Source of the DNA: an uncultured Planococcus sp. | Lineage (GTDB): Bacteria > Bacillota > Bacilli > Bacillales_A > Planococcaceae | Assembly: GCA_947493585.1 (NCBI GenBank) | Contig: CANLRI010000008.1 | Span: forward strand, 1-64,000 | Direction: 5' to 3' | Length of the DNA: 64,000 nt | Shown: one piece after another, positions 36,036-45,356 of the stretch | Position numbering within the stretch: position 1 is the first letter of the stretch | How the letters are laid out: every line of letters starts with the position of its first letter | The notes under the pieces: generated by a model | Seen by the model: the letters and a program-made list of their open reading frames with translations, nothing else | Database searches by the model: none | Told to the model about the DNA's origin: nothing | Made by a program: the position numbers and the translations under genes

Positions 36036-36058
36036 AACTCCATAGAAACTGCACATTT
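36036..36058 (-). promoter_or_regulatory. Repeat shared with the MATE promoter region
   Basis: ACTCCATAGAAA followed by CTGCACATTT also occurs, with one mismatch, at 24224-24246. Both copies lie upstream of minus-strand genes (csp and the MATE exporter), so it may be a common promoter or binding site. Confidence 0.45.
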
Positions 36059-36176
36059 TATAGACAAGTAATCAAATATTAAAATCAATGGTGCGGTTTT
36101 TTTGGGGGGTCATTGTGAACTTCTAAATTAGAGTCATGGAAACAGCGATAAAGTAAAATGATACTAAACACTTGAT

Positions 36177-36193
36177 ATACCCTATAGGGGTAT
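36177..36193. promoter_or_regulatory. CsoR-type copper operator
   Basis: ATACCCTATAGGGGTAT is a close match to the pseudo-palindromic TACCC...GGGTA operators bound by the copper-sensing repressor CsoR before copZA genes. It lies about 40 bp upstream of the copZ start. No csoR gene is in the window, so the chromosomal repressor is probably used. Confidence 0.85.
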
Positions 36194-36231
36194 GTTAAGT
36201 TTAAGGAAATATTACTTTAGGAGGAATAATA

Positions 36232-36435
36232 ATGATTGAAACATTAAAAGTACAAGGTATGTCCTGCGGCCACTGTGCAAACTCGGTTGAAACGGGCGTC
36301 GGTGAACTCGAAGGGATTTCATCTGTGACAGTTGATCTTAAAAAAGGCGAAGTGGCAGTAGACTATGATACTGCCAAGACATCATTAAACGAAATTCAGA
36401 AAGCGATTGAAGAACAAGGGTATGACGTCGTATAA
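36232..36435 (+). CDS. copZ: Copper chaperone CopZ
   Basis: A 67-residue HMA-domain protein with GMSCGHC at residues 10-16 and EEQGYDV at the end. It carries Cu(I) in the cytosol to the exporting ATPase and to the repressor. It has AGGAGGAA before the ATG and a CsoR-type operator upstream. The copB gene follows after 137 bp. It is a paralogue of the CopZ at 21128. Confidence 0.95.
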   Translation: MIETLKVQGMSCGHCANSVETGVGELEGISSVTVDLKKGEVAVDYDTAKTSLNEIQKAIEEQGYDVV

Positions 36436-36471
36436 GGGTGCTTTCACAGCACTCTTTACTTTTAAATGAAA

Positions 36472-36490
36472 TATACCCCCGCGTGGTATA
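36472..36490. promoter_or_regulatory. Second CsoR-like operator, before copB
   Basis: TATACCCCCGCGTGGTATA is an imperfect dyad with the TATACC and GGTATA arms of the first operator. Its place between copZ and copB suggests copB has its own copper-responsive promoter. Confidence 0.65.
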
Positions 36491-36572
36491 TTCGGCAAGA
36501 ACTTTGTGAATGTTAAGAGTGTAAATAGGGTTAAATAGGATAAGAACCACTAGTTTGGAGGAGGCGCACTGA

Positions 36573-38711
36573 ATGGCTAAAAATGATAAAGACCATCACC
36601 ACCATCAAGACGAACAGGTAGATCACAGTAAAATGGATCATTCCAAACATGTTGGGCATTCGTACCATGAAGACCAAGTGAAAGAAGGCATTCAAGACGA
36701 CAGCAATCCTGCCAAAATTCATGATGATCATGCCCATCACAATCATGGTGGCCACGATCATAGTGACCATGGACATCACCATCATGGGAATTTCAAAGAA
36801 ATTTTCCTGAAGTCGCTGCCCTTGGGCATTGTCATTCTATTATTGTCGCCGATGATGGACGTTCGGCTTCCTTTCCAATTTACTTTTCCATACTCGGATA
36901 TTGTGGTCGCTGTATTAGCAACTATCTTATTGGTTTATGGCGGAAAACCCTTCTATCAAGGTGCAATCGCTGAATTTAAGGAAAAAGCACCGGGCATGAT
37001 GGCCCTTATTTCATTAGGGATATCCGTTTCCTATTTGTACAGCATTTACGCCGTGGTGGCACGCTACGTAACCGGCGATCACATCATGGATTTCTTCTTT
37101 GAATTCGCGTCCTTGCTGTTGATCATGCTCCTTGGACACTGGATCGAAATGAAGGCTGTCGGAGAAGCAGGAGACGCGCAAAAATCGCTCGCCGAATTGG
37201 TGCCGAAAGATGCACATGTGGTATTGGAAGATGATTCGATCGAGACGCGTCCCGTAAATGAGCTGAAAGTCGGAGACCTTGTACGGGTTCAGGCCGGAGA
37301 AAACGTCCCTGCCGATGGCATCATCAAAAGAGGCACCTCGCGGATCAATGAAGCTTTGCTGACGGGGGAATCTAAACCCATTGAAAAAGGAGCCGGAGAC
37401 AAAGTGATCGGCGGTTCCACGAACGGTGCAGGCATCTTATATCTTGAAGTACAGGAAACCGGCGACCAATCGTTCATTTCCCAAGTACAAACCCTGATAA
37501 GCCAGGCGCAGGATCAACCTTCAAGAGCTGAAAATCTGGCTCAAAAAGTAGCCGGCTGGCTGTTTTATATCGCCATTGCGGCGGCTTTCCTCGCTTTTGT
37601 CGTTTGGCTGTACATTGCTGACATTCAAACCGCTGTTCTTTTTACGGTTACGACATTAGTCATTGCATGTCCACACGCTCTCGGCCTTGCCATTCCGCTG
37701 GTTATTGCACGAAGCACCAGTTTAGGTGCAAGCCGCGGGCTGTTGGTGAAAGACCGTGAAGCATTGGAGCTGGCAACTAAGGCTGATGTAATGATACTGG
37801 ATAAAACGGGTACATTGACTACTGGCGAATTTAAAGTTTTGAACATGGAAACACTGGATGGTCAACATACCGAAGCCGAAATCGCGGCGTTAATGGCAGG
37901 GATTGAAGGCGGGTCCAGCCACCCAATCGCCCAGTCAATCGTCCAATACGCTGAGAAACAAGGGATTCAGCCTGTCCACTTTGATTCGATTGATGTTGTG
38001 TCGGGTGCGGGTATAGAAGGAAACGCCAATGGCCGCAAATACGAATTGATCAGCCAAAAGGCACTTGGAAGAGATGTAGCGGTGGATGTTCCCAAAGGGG
38101 CAACATTAAGTATACTAGTTGAGGACGGGAATCCGATCGGTACGGTCGCATTAGGCGATGAATTGAAAGAAACGAGCAGAACGCTGATACAGGCATTGAA
38201 GCATTACAATATAAAACCGATTATGGCTACAGGTGACAATGAAACGGCTGCCCAAGGAGTAGCAGAGGAACTGGGCATTGAATACAGAGCCAATCAATCA
38301 CCGCAAGATAAATATGATTTAGTGGAATCACTGAAAAATAATGGACAAACGGTTATCATGGTCGGCGATGGCGTCAACGATGCACCATCCCTTGCAATAG
38401 CAGACGTTGGGATAGCAGTCGGTGCCGGAACTCAAGTCGCCATCGATTCCGCTGATGTGATTTTGACTCAGTCGGATCCAGGCGATATTGAATCCTTTAT
38501 CGAATTGGCCAATAAAACAACCAGTAAAATGAAACAGAACCTCGTGTGGGGAGCCGGTTATAACTTTATTGCCATTCCCATAGCGGCGGGTGTTCTAGCC
38601 TCCATTGGGATTACGTTGGCTCCTGCCGCAGGAGCAGTTCTGATGTCCGTGTCCACGGTTATCGTGGCTATCAATGCGATGACATTGAAACTAAGAAATA
38701 GAGCTGTTTAA
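36573..38711 (+). CDS. copB: Copper-exporting P1B-type ATPase, CopB type
   Basis: A 712-residue P-type ATPase with a long His-rich N-terminus (about 70 residues with repeated HDH and HHHH) instead of HMA domains. It has the CPH motif in IACPHALGLAIPL near residue 366, where CopA has CPC, the actuator TGES, the phosphorylated Asp in DKTGT near residue 410 and the GDGVNDAPSLA hinge near residue 598. The CPH motif and His-rich tail mark the CopB subgroup, which exports copper (or silver) from the cytosol. It follows GGAGGAGG and ends at its own terminator. Confidence 0.95.
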   Translation: MAKNDKDHHHHQDEQVDHSKMDHSKHVGHSYHEDQVKEGIQDDSNPAKIHDDHAHHNHGGHDHSDHGHHHHGNFKEIFLKSLPLGIVILLLSPMMDVRLPFQFTFPYSDIVVAVLATILLVYGGKPFYQGAIAEFKEKAPGMMALISLGISVSYLYSIYAVVARYVTGDHIMDFFFEFASLLLIMLLGHWIEMKAVGEAGDAQKSLAELVPKDAHVVLEDDSIETRPVNELKVGDLVRVQAGENVPADGIIKRGTSRINEALLTGESKPIEKGAGDKVIGGSTNGAGILYLEVQETGDQSFISQVQTLISQAQDQPSRAENLAQKVAGWLFYIAIAAAFLAFVVWLYIADIQTAVLFTVTTLVIACPHALGLAIPLVIARSTSLGASRGLLVKDREALELATKADVMILDKTGTLTTGEFKVLNMETLDGQHTEAEIAALMAGIEGGSSHPIAQSIVQYAEKQGIQPVHFDSIDVVSGAGIEGNANGRKYELISQKALGRDVAVDVPKGATLSILVEDGNPIGTVALGDELKETSRTLIQALKHYNIKPIMATGDNETAAQGVAEELGIEYRANQSPQDKYDLVESLKNNGQTVIMVGDGVNDAPSLAIADVGIAVGAGTQVAIDSADVILTQSDPGDIESFIELANKTTSKMKQNLVWGAGYNFIAIPIAAGVLASIGITLAPAAGAVLMSVSTVIVAINAMTLKLRNRAV

Positions 38712-38737
38712 CACCGTGTTTAATTGTCGTACACGAA

Positions 38738-38790
38738 AAGTGCTGCCTCCCAAAAGTTGAATTTTCTTTAACCTTGGGGGCACAGTTTTG
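38738..38790 (+). terminator. Terminator of copB
   Basis: GTGCTGCCTCCCAA and TTGGGGGCAC form an imperfect stem with a large loop, followed by AGTTTTGT. Confidence 0.65.
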
Positions 38791-39064
38791 TATTAGGTTA
38801 AAGTCAAACGGAGGTTTGAAGACTTTGGATAATTAAATATATTTTTATAGTTAACATATGAGAAATTATCGGAAGAAGGAACTTCATTTGAAGTTCCTTT
38901 TCTTTTTCGTTTATGAAGTTAACCTTTGTGAACACTCTGAGACTGTGACTTTTGATAATAACCAGCGTATTAATAGAAAAAAGTACAATTTGAATAAAAA
39001 GAATTTTCACTTTACTTTGTTCGAGTCCATAATGGTATTAGTAGCTCGAAGGGAAGATGAAGTG
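38791..39064. other. Leader region of the second MATE gene
   Basis: No separate gene. It contains the hairpin AAGGAACTTC/GAAGTTCCTT at 38876-38899 followed by TTTTCTTTTT, which looks like a terminator or attenuator preceding the MATE gene. The MATE reading frame is open back through it, which is probably chance. Confidence 0.5.
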
Positions 39065-40450
39065 GTGAAACCTATGGACGAATTGAGTGAACCTAAATCG
39101 AATAGCGAGAAAATCAAAATCATCTTGTTGCTGGCAGTGCCGGCGATGGTGGAATATTTTTTGCAGACGGTGGTTGGCTTTATCGACACATTGTTCATTG
39201 CGCGGATCGGGCTGCAGGAAGTTACAGCGGTAGGAATAGCTGGTGCTGTGCTGGCCATCTATTTGGCACTCTTTATGGCTTTAGGCGTAGGAACTTCTTC
39301 GCTCGTTGCCCGGAAATTGGGAGCCGGTAATCTTGACGGTGCCAGGAAAGTTGCACAGGAATCGCTCGGGTTTTCCACGGTAGTAGCAATAATATTAAGT
39401 ATTCTGACCTGGTTCGGTTCAGAGTTTTTTATGTCTTTGTTCGGCGCTGAAGAAAATGTGGTCCAAATAGGCGCCGTTTATTTAAAAATAGTCGGGGGCG
39501 GCGCGTTGTTCCTTGCTTGGATGACTCTACTTAGCAGCATACTTAGGGCAGGTGGCGATACCAAAAGCCCAATGAAAGTTGCGTGGATAATCAACATCAT
39601 CCATATCCCACTAAATTACGTATTGATTTTCGGTATGGGGGCGTGGAATGGATGGGGTGTTGAAGGGGCTGCATGGTCTACACTTCTCGTCCGAGCAGTC
39701 GGAACGTGGCTGCTGTGGCGTTATTTGAAGAAATCTGTTTTGGCTATTTCACTCGGCACCTTATTTTCATGGGACAAGAATACAAAGGAAATGATTTATT
39801 TAGCCATTCCGGCTGCTGTGGAAAGAATGATTATGCGGCTTGGCCAAGTTGTTTATTTTGGCTTGATTGTAGTGATTGGGACAAAGACATTTGCTGCCCA
39901 CACCATCGCAGGAAATATTGAGATGTTTTCTTATATGCCAGGGTATGGGCTGGCGCTGGCCGCGACAACTTTGGTCGGATATAGTTGGGGTGCGGAAAAT
40001 TGGCGTGAAGCTTATCGCTATGGTATTTTGACAGCTGCAATCGGAGTGGTTTTTATGAGTTTTATCGGTCTTGCGATGTTCATCTGGGCTCCGTGGTATG
40101 CCTCGTGGTTTACAAAAGATTCCGAAGCGATAGAAATGGTTGCTATTGCTCTTCGCATTGATGCTTTTGCTCAGCCTGCGCTAGCTATAGGATTGATTTT
40201 AACAGGGGCGTTGCAAGGATTGGGAGATACGAAGTCGCCGATGTACAGCACGGCAATCGGCATGTGGGCAGTCCGGATAGTGGGTATTTATTTTCTCGGC
40301 ATATATCTAGAAATGGGGATTGCAGGAATTTGGCTGGCGATTGCGGCGGACATTGCTTTGCGTGCGGTCTACTTATTCTTCAGGTTCAAGTCACAAACAA
40401 TGCAAAAGATAAAACTAGAACAGGATCGTGACGAGAATATCTTCAACTAA
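39065..40450 (+). CDS. MATE family efflux transporter
   Basis: The frame is open from 38858, but the first 65 residues look non-coding. GGGAAG at 39051-39056 is spaced for a GTG at 39065, giving about 461 residues and a start matching the other MATE protein. An ATG at 39074 is an alternative. It has the twelve-helix double-repeat layout with AVPAMVEYFLQTVVGFIDTLFIAR, RAGGDTKSPMKVAWIINIIH and the second-half counterpart ALQGLGDTKSPMYSTAIG. It is clearly related to the exporter at 22505 but not a recent duplicate. The substrate is unknown. A two-component system follows. Confidence 0.92.
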   Translation: MKPMDELSEPKSNSEKIKIILLLAVPAMVEYFLQTVVGFIDTLFIARIGLQEVTAVGIAGAVLAIYLALFMALGVGTSSLVARKLGAGNLDGARKVAQESLGFSTVVAIILSILTWFGSEFFMSLFGAEENVVQIGAVYLKIVGGGALFLAWMTLLSSILRAGGDTKSPMKVAWIINIIHIPLNYVLIFGMGAWNGWGVEGAAWSTLLVRAVGTWLLWRYLKKSVLAISLGTLFSWDKNTKEMIYLAIPAAVERMIMRLGQVVYFGLIVVIGTKTFAAHTIAGNIEMFSYMPGYGLALAATTLVGYSWGAENWREAYRYGILTAAIGVVFMSFIGLAMFIWAPWYASWFTKDSEAIEMVAIALRIDAFAQPALAIGLILTGALQGLGDTKSPMYSTAIGMWAVRIVGIYFLGIYLEMGIAGIWLAIAADIALRAVYLFFRFKSQTMQKIKLEQDRDENIFN

Positions 40451-40608
40451 TTTGTAATCAGCTCTATTACAAATCGCAATGTATTTTAAGTAATATGTTA
40501 TTCTGAGTAAAATTACGTACTTCACTTGAAACACGGGATTTATCATGATCAGGCGGTTTTCGCGGCAAACGTGTTAAGGCCCCGTGTTAGTGGGAAAGGA
40601 AGAAGCGA

Positions 40609-41319
40609 ATGAAGCGCATTCTGGTAGTGGAAGATGAAAAATTGATGTGTGACCTTATCCGTATTCATCTTGAAAGCGAGTTCGATCTGGTGTTTGCCTA
40701 CGATGGCGCTCAGGCGCTGCAGATAAAAAAAGACCAGTCTTTTGATTTATTGGTACTGGATATTATGATTCCCTTCATGGACGGATTTGAAGTTTGTAAA
40801 GAAATCAGGCGCAACTCCATTATGCCTATCCTTATGTTGACGGCACGGTCTGCTATTGAAGATCGGGTTAAGGGACTTCAGTTAGGGGCGGATGATTATT
40901 TAGTAAAGCCTTTCGATTTCGAAGAATTAAAAGCCCGCATCTATGCCTTGTTAAGAAGAAGTGCTCAAGTTGAAAAAAATGTAGCCGTTGATTCGATCAT
41001 TGTGTTAAAAGGTAAAAAGTTAATTGTCAATAAACAGGATAAACAAGTACTTTTCTGTGGAAAGAAAATGGAGCTTACGGCGAAAGAGCATGCCATCATT
41101 GAGTTACTCGCAGGTTCGCCGAACAAAATATTCACACGCGAAGAAATTCTCGATTTGGTATGGGATTATTCAGAAATCAGGGATGTGAGGGCTATTGATT
41201 CGCACATCAAGAATGTTCGGCTGAAATTCAGGAAGCTTCAGCCAAATCTAGCCGTCATTAAGACAGTCTGGGGTTTAGGCTATCAAGTCGATTTGAAAGA
41301 AACAGCAGATGAGGCGTAA
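40609..41319 (+). CDS. OmpR-family response regulator
   Basis: A 236-residue regulator. The receiver shows VVEDEK, the phosphoacceptor Asp in LVLDIMIPFMDGF near residue 52 and the Lys in LVKPFDFEE. The winged-helix part has IFTREEILDLVWDYSE and DSHIKNVRLKFRK. It has GGAAAGGAAGAAG upstream. The kinase gene overlaps its end by 11 bp. Placed between a MATE exporter and asnB, it probably controls one or both in response to envelope stress; the signal is unknown. Confidence 0.94.
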   Translation: MKRILVVEDEKLMCDLIRIHLESEFDLVFAYDGAQALQIKKDQSFDLLVLDIMIPFMDGFEVCKEIRRNSIMPILMLTARSAIEDRVKGLQLGADDYLVKPFDFEELKARIYALLRRSAQVEKNVAVDSIIVLKGKKLIVNKQDKQVLFCGKKMELTAKEHAIIELLAGSPNKIFTREEILDLVWDYSEIRDVRAIDSHIKNVRLKFRKLQPNLAVIKTVWGLGYQVDLKETADEA

Positions 41320-42718
41320 AGGAATTGTAGTGAAGCTGGGTTTACTGATCATGGTCCTATTCTTGAGCATACTGATTCCGTTTGCGTTCTTGATTGATCA
41401 GATATTCTTGAATATCTATTCCATCTACCTGAACGATAACGTCAGGTCTCTCGCCCAAAGCCTGGAAGTCGAATGGATAGAAAAAAATCAATCCCCTGAA
41501 GAAATTTATCACCATTTGGATCTTTTCTTCGAACACGAAGTGCTTTTTTTTAACGAGAACGGCCACATCACGCATGGCAATATTATGGAGTTCAATGAAG
41601 GAAACCATCTTCCAGATGAGTGGCTCGCACAGTTGCAAAACAGTGATACGGTAGAAGGCGAACGTTATAACTCAGATATCGAAGAAAATTTTTATTATTT
41701 TGTTGAACCCATTTTCGACGCCGAGTCATTTGAAGGCGGGGTCATGATTTTTTCTTCCATTGATGAATTACACAATAAAATGCACAACGTAAGAGATTGG
41801 TTGTTTCGGACGATAGTTGTGACTATCTTGATCGCAATAGGTTATACGTTTTTTATCGTTTGGTATTTATCCAGGCCCTTGGTTAAGATGGAGAAAGCGA
41901 CACGCGAAATTGCAAAAGGTAATTTAACTACACGTGTAGAAGTGAACAGCCGAGATGAACTTGGCTCTTTGGGCAGTGCCATCAATGATTTAAGTGTGGA
42001 GCTGAATAATTACCGGAAAACCCGAAGTGAATTTTTAGCAAATATTTCTCATGAATTGAGAACCCCGACGTCCTATCTGATTGGCTATGCGAACCTTATT
42101 AAACAAGGAAAGTACGAAACCCCCGAAGAGCTGGGCCGTTATGCATCGGTCATTGAGGGGGAAGCATCAAGACTTGCGAAATTGATCCAGGAGTTATTCG
42201 CTTTATCAAAAATGGAAGAAGGGGAATACTCGCTTCAAATCCAAGAAGTGGATATGGAAGACTTCGTCCAAACCTTGTATGCAAAAATGAAATTGAAAGC
42301 CACCGAGAAAGGGCTGGCTGCAACTGTACAGTTGAATGGGAACGACCATGCATTCTTTACGGATGGAATGAAGCTCGAACAGATTTTGTTGAATCTGCTG
42401 GAGAACGCAATCAATTATACAGAACAGGGATGGGTCAACCTGCAAGTCGAGATGAAGGAGGAACAAATTGAATTCATTGTCGAAGATACGGGGGCAGGAA
42501 TACCGGAAAGCGATCAGTCTCTAATATTCGACCGGTTTTACCGCGTGGACAAATCTCGATCCCGTGCGACCGGCGGGACTGGGCTTGGCCTGGCTATAGC
42601 CTCTGAACTGGCCAAACAAATTTCAGGTACCATTCAAATGGAAAGTGAAGAAAACAAAGGAACAAGGTTTATTGTGAAGCTTCCATACAGCATCGAAAAT
42701 CAGGATATGGAGAACTAA
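41309..42718 (+). CDS. Sensor histidine kinase
   Basis: A 469-residue membrane kinase. Helix 1 is at about 9-30 (LGLLIMVLFLSILIPFAFLI), an extracytoplasmic acidic domain follows to about 160, and helix 2 is near 168-188 before HAMP. The H-box NISHELRTPTSYLIGYANL holds the phosphorylated His, the N-box is NLLENAINYTE, and the G-boxes are DTGAGIPESD and GGTGLGLAIASE. Unlike the kinase at 33510, its first helix is intact. It would phosphorylate the regulator encoded just upstream. Confidence 0.94.
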   Translation: MRRKGIVVKLGLLIMVLFLSILIPFAFLIDQIFLNIYSIYLNDNVRSLAQSLEVEWIEKNQSPEEIYHHLDLFFEHEVLFFNENGHITHGNIMEFNEGNHLPDEWLAQLQNSDTVEGERYNSDIEENFYYFVEPIFDAESFEGGVMIFSSIDELHNKMHNVRDWLFRTIVVTILIAIGYTFFIVWYLSRPLVKMEKATREIAKGNLTTRVEVNSRDELGSLGSAINDLSVELNNYRKTRSEFLANISHELRTPTSYLIGYANLIKQGKYETPEELGRYASVIEGEASRLAKLIQELFALSKMEEGEYSLQIQEVDMEDFVQTLYAKMKLKATEKGLAATVQLNGNDHAFFTDGMKLEQILLNLLENAINYTEQGWVNLQVEMKEEQIEFIVEDTGAGIPESDQSLIFDRFYRVDKSRSRATGGTGLGLAIASELAKQISGTIQMESEENKGTRFIVKLPYSIENQDMEN

Positions 42719-42815
42719 GCTCTTGGTGGTCATAAATCAGCAATTACTCTCCATATCTTCTCCATAATTCATTTCTATACTCATGTGTAACGAAATGGAA
42801 ATGGGGAGATGTAGT

Positions 42816-44714
42816 ATGTGTGGATTTATAGGGGTTATTCCTGGTTCTCCGGGGGCTAATGACGAAACTGTGCTGAATGCTATGTTGGACCCGATTGTCC
42901 ATCGTGGGCCGGATAACCAATCAGTGTACAGTGATGGTCAAGTTGGGCTAGGATTCGCCAGATTGAGCATATTGGATTTACGAAGTGCTGCCAATCAGCC
43001 ATTGGAAGCTGAAGAGGTGGTCCTTGTATTTAACGGGGAAATTTACAATTTCCGTGAAATCCGGACAGAATTGATGGAACTGGGATTTGAATTTTCAACG
43101 ACTTCCGATACTGAGGTGCTGTTGAAGGGATATCTGCATTTCGGGGAGAACATTATCGGGAAATTACGCGGTATGTTCGCGATTCTAATTTGGGATAAAC
43201 CGAGCGGAAAGTTCATTGCCGCAAGGGACCCATTTGGGATTAAGCCTTTATATTACACAAAAACCTCCGATGGCTCATTCTTGTTCGCTTCTGAGATCAA
43301 ATCGTTCATGGAGCATCCAGGATTTGTGAAAAAGCTGAACAAACGGGCGTTAAAACCCTATTTAACTTTCCAGTACTCGGTGATGGAAGAGACATTTTTT
43401 GAAGGCGTATACCGTGTGCAGCCAGGAACTTATCTCGTGATGGAAAAAGGTGAAGAGACCCGTACGGTCGCTTATTTCTCCCGTGAATTTAAGGAACAAC
43501 GTAAAAGTTACGGGGAATACATCGAAGACATCCAGCAAGCTGTCGCCGAATCTGTCGACGCGCATAGAGTAAGCGATGTTCCGGTAGGATCTTTTTTATC
43601 AGGTGGGATCGACTCGAGCTACATCACCTCTTTGCTGAAGCCACAAAAATCCTTTACCGTGGGATTTGAGGATTATGAAGATATGTTTGATGAGACCAAA
43701 CTGGCTGTGGATTTAGCAGGGCAGCTGGGAGTCGAAATCGAACAGCGATATGTAAGTGCGCAGGAAAGTTTTGACGTCTTTCCCCAAATCCAATGGCATA
43801 TGGACGAGCCGCATTCCGATCCGTCGATTATTCCATTGTACTTTTTGAATGAAATGGCCAGCAAAGACGTGACCGTTATTTTATCTGGTGAAGGGGCGGA
43901 TGAATTATTCGGGGGATACGAATGGTATCAGCCTTCTAAAAAGCTGAATTCGTACCGGCGATTGCCGAAAGCTGTCCAACATACGCTTGCACAAGTATCG
44001 AATGCCTTGCCGCAATCAAACCCGTATCGAAAGTTTTTCCAAAAAGCCATCCAGCCGATTGAAGAGCGTTTCATTGGCCATGCGCTTGTGTGGAGTGAGA
44101 AAGATGCGCTTGGAATTTTGAAAACCGACTATCAAGCTGGCCCTTCTGTACAGGAAGTGGTGGACCCGCAGTATTCGAAAATGAATTATTACAATGAAAC
44201 GGATAAAATGCAGGCGCTTGATTTGGAGTTGTGGTTGCCTCGAGCTATCCTTCTGAAAGCAGATAAGATGAGTATGGCCCATTCGATTGAGTTGCGTGTG
44301 CCGTTCTTGGACAAGAAGGTATTTGAAACGGCAAGGCAATTGCCGGAAAGCATGCGGGTCGATTATGGCAAGTCGAAAGTTGCTTTGCGGGAAGCAGCCC
44401 TGAAAAATCTTCCGGAAGATTGGGCTAAGCGAAAAAAATTAGGGTTTCCGGTACCGATCCGCCATTGGATGAGAGAAGAAAAGTTCTATAAAATGATTCA
44501 CTCGACTTTCCAGCAAGGGTATGTTCAAGAGTTTTTCGATCAGGAGAAACTGTTGGAGTACCTCGAACGGCATTATAACAATGGGGAAAATTATGCGCGG
44601 TATATTTGGACAATCTACAGTTTCTGCATTTGGTACGAGCAGTATTTCTTGGACGAATCAAATAGACAGGAAGCCAAGAACCAAAATAAGCACCCAGTCT
44701 TGCAAGGACAGTAA
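42816..44714 (+). CDS. asnB: Asparagine synthetase (glutamine-hydrolysing)
   Basis: Makes asparagine from aspartate, glutamine and ATP, or amidates a peptide or cell-wall substrate. GGGGAG precedes the ATG at 42816, which puts the glutaminase nucleophile Cys at position 2 (MCGFIGVIPG); an upstream in-frame ATG would bury it. The 632-residue protein has HRGPDNQS, LSILDLRSAANQP, then the synthetase loop SFLSGGIDSSYI and SGEGADELFGGYEWY. It directly follows a two-component system. In Bacillus, some AsnB-type enzymes amidate peptidoglycan DAP and affect antibiotic tolerance, which would suit the cell-wall genes nearby. Confidence 0.94.
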   Translation: MCGFIGVIPGSPGANDETVLNAMLDPIVHRGPDNQSVYSDGQVGLGFARLSILDLRSAANQPLEAEEVVLVFNGEIYNFREIRTELMELGFEFSTTSDTEVLLKGYLHFGENIIGKLRGMFAILIWDKPSGKFIAARDPFGIKPLYYTKTSDGSFLFASEIKSFMEHPGFVKKLNKRALKPYLTFQYSVMEETFFEGVYRVQPGTYLVMEKGEETRTVAYFSREFKEQRKSYGEYIEDIQQAVAESVDAHRVSDVPVGSFLSGGIDSSYITSLLKPQKSFTVGFEDYEDMFDETKLAVDLAGQLGVEIEQRYVSAQESFDVFPQIQWHMDEPHSDPSIIPLYFLNEMASKDVTVILSGEGADELFGGYEWYQPSKKLNSYRRLPKAVQHTLAQVSNALPQSNPYRKFFQKAIQPIEERFIGHALVWSEKDALGILKTDYQAGPSVQEVVDPQYSKMNYYNETDKMQALDLELWLPRAILLKADKMSMAHSIELRVPFLDKKVFETARQLPESMRVDYGKSKVALREAALKNLPEDWAKRKKLGFPVPIRHWMREEKFYKMIHSTFQQGYVQEFFDQEKLLEYLERHYNNGENYARYIWTIYSFCIWYEQYFLDESNRQEAKNQNKHPVLQGQ

Positions 44715-44780
44715 ATGAAACTTCAAATGTGCAGGAAACAACTTTCATTGGTCTTCCAATCAAAATTAGTTTGGACATCA

Positions 44781-44813
44781 AAAAACACCACGATTCATTA
44801 TCGCGGTGTTTTT
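44781..44813. terminator. Bidirectional terminator after asnB
   Basis: AAAAACACCACGA and TCGCGGTGTTTTT form a stem with T-runs on both strands. Confidence 0.9.
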
Positions 44814-44814
44814 G

Positions 44815-45255
44815 TTATTTTAGCATCGTTTCTAAAGTTTTCAGGTTCTTTTGCATCAAAGTGAAGTAAGTTTTGTTATTGTCTTCATTTTCCGGAATGA
44901 GAACGCTTAGGTTATGAAGCTCCACAGCTCCGACTTCATTCTGAACCACTTCAGGCAGCTTGGAAGACACGTTTTACTCAAACGCAATGTGTTCGATGTT
45001 CTTCTCTTTTGCCAAGTCCACGATGGCCGTCAAATCTTTCTGCGAATGCTCATCTTGGCTATTCAACCCGGCAACCGGAACGTGTTCAAATCCGTATGTG
45101 TCCGTTATATAGCCAAAAGCATCATAGGAAACGAAAAATGTCATGTTTTCTGTGTTGCTGCCTAGTGCTTGATCGGATTCAGCCACTTGCTGCAGCTCGA
45201 TAATCAGTTCCTCGTAATTTTCTTCATACGTCTCGGGACCTTCTGCATCAGCTTA
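44815..45255 (-). pseudogene. Fragment of a ZnuA-like metal ABC transporter substrate-binding protein
   Basis: The minus strand encodes AESDQALGSNTENMTFFVSYDAF, VAGLNSQDEHSQKDL and IVDLAKEKNIEHIAFE, the C-terminal lobe of a zinc/manganese-binding lipoprotein. After IAFE the expected QNVSSK appears as stop-NVSSK, so a CAA codon has become TAA. The frame then continues to a natural-looking end (LKTLETMLK). The N-terminal half is missing upstream. The gene is thus both truncated and interrupted. Confidence 0.85.
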
Positions 45256-45356
45256 CACAAATAAATCTTTACAACGCGGTATAAAGGTAACTGGCAGTCA
45301 TTTTAGTCGAGGCCGAATACAGACTGAGAGGAATATAAACCAAAGTTTATTCTTCT

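Noticed and set aside
38858..39064. N-terminal extension of the second MATE protein
   Set aside because: The extra 65 residues cover a hairpin with a T-run, lack membrane-protein character and are not preceded by a ribosome site.
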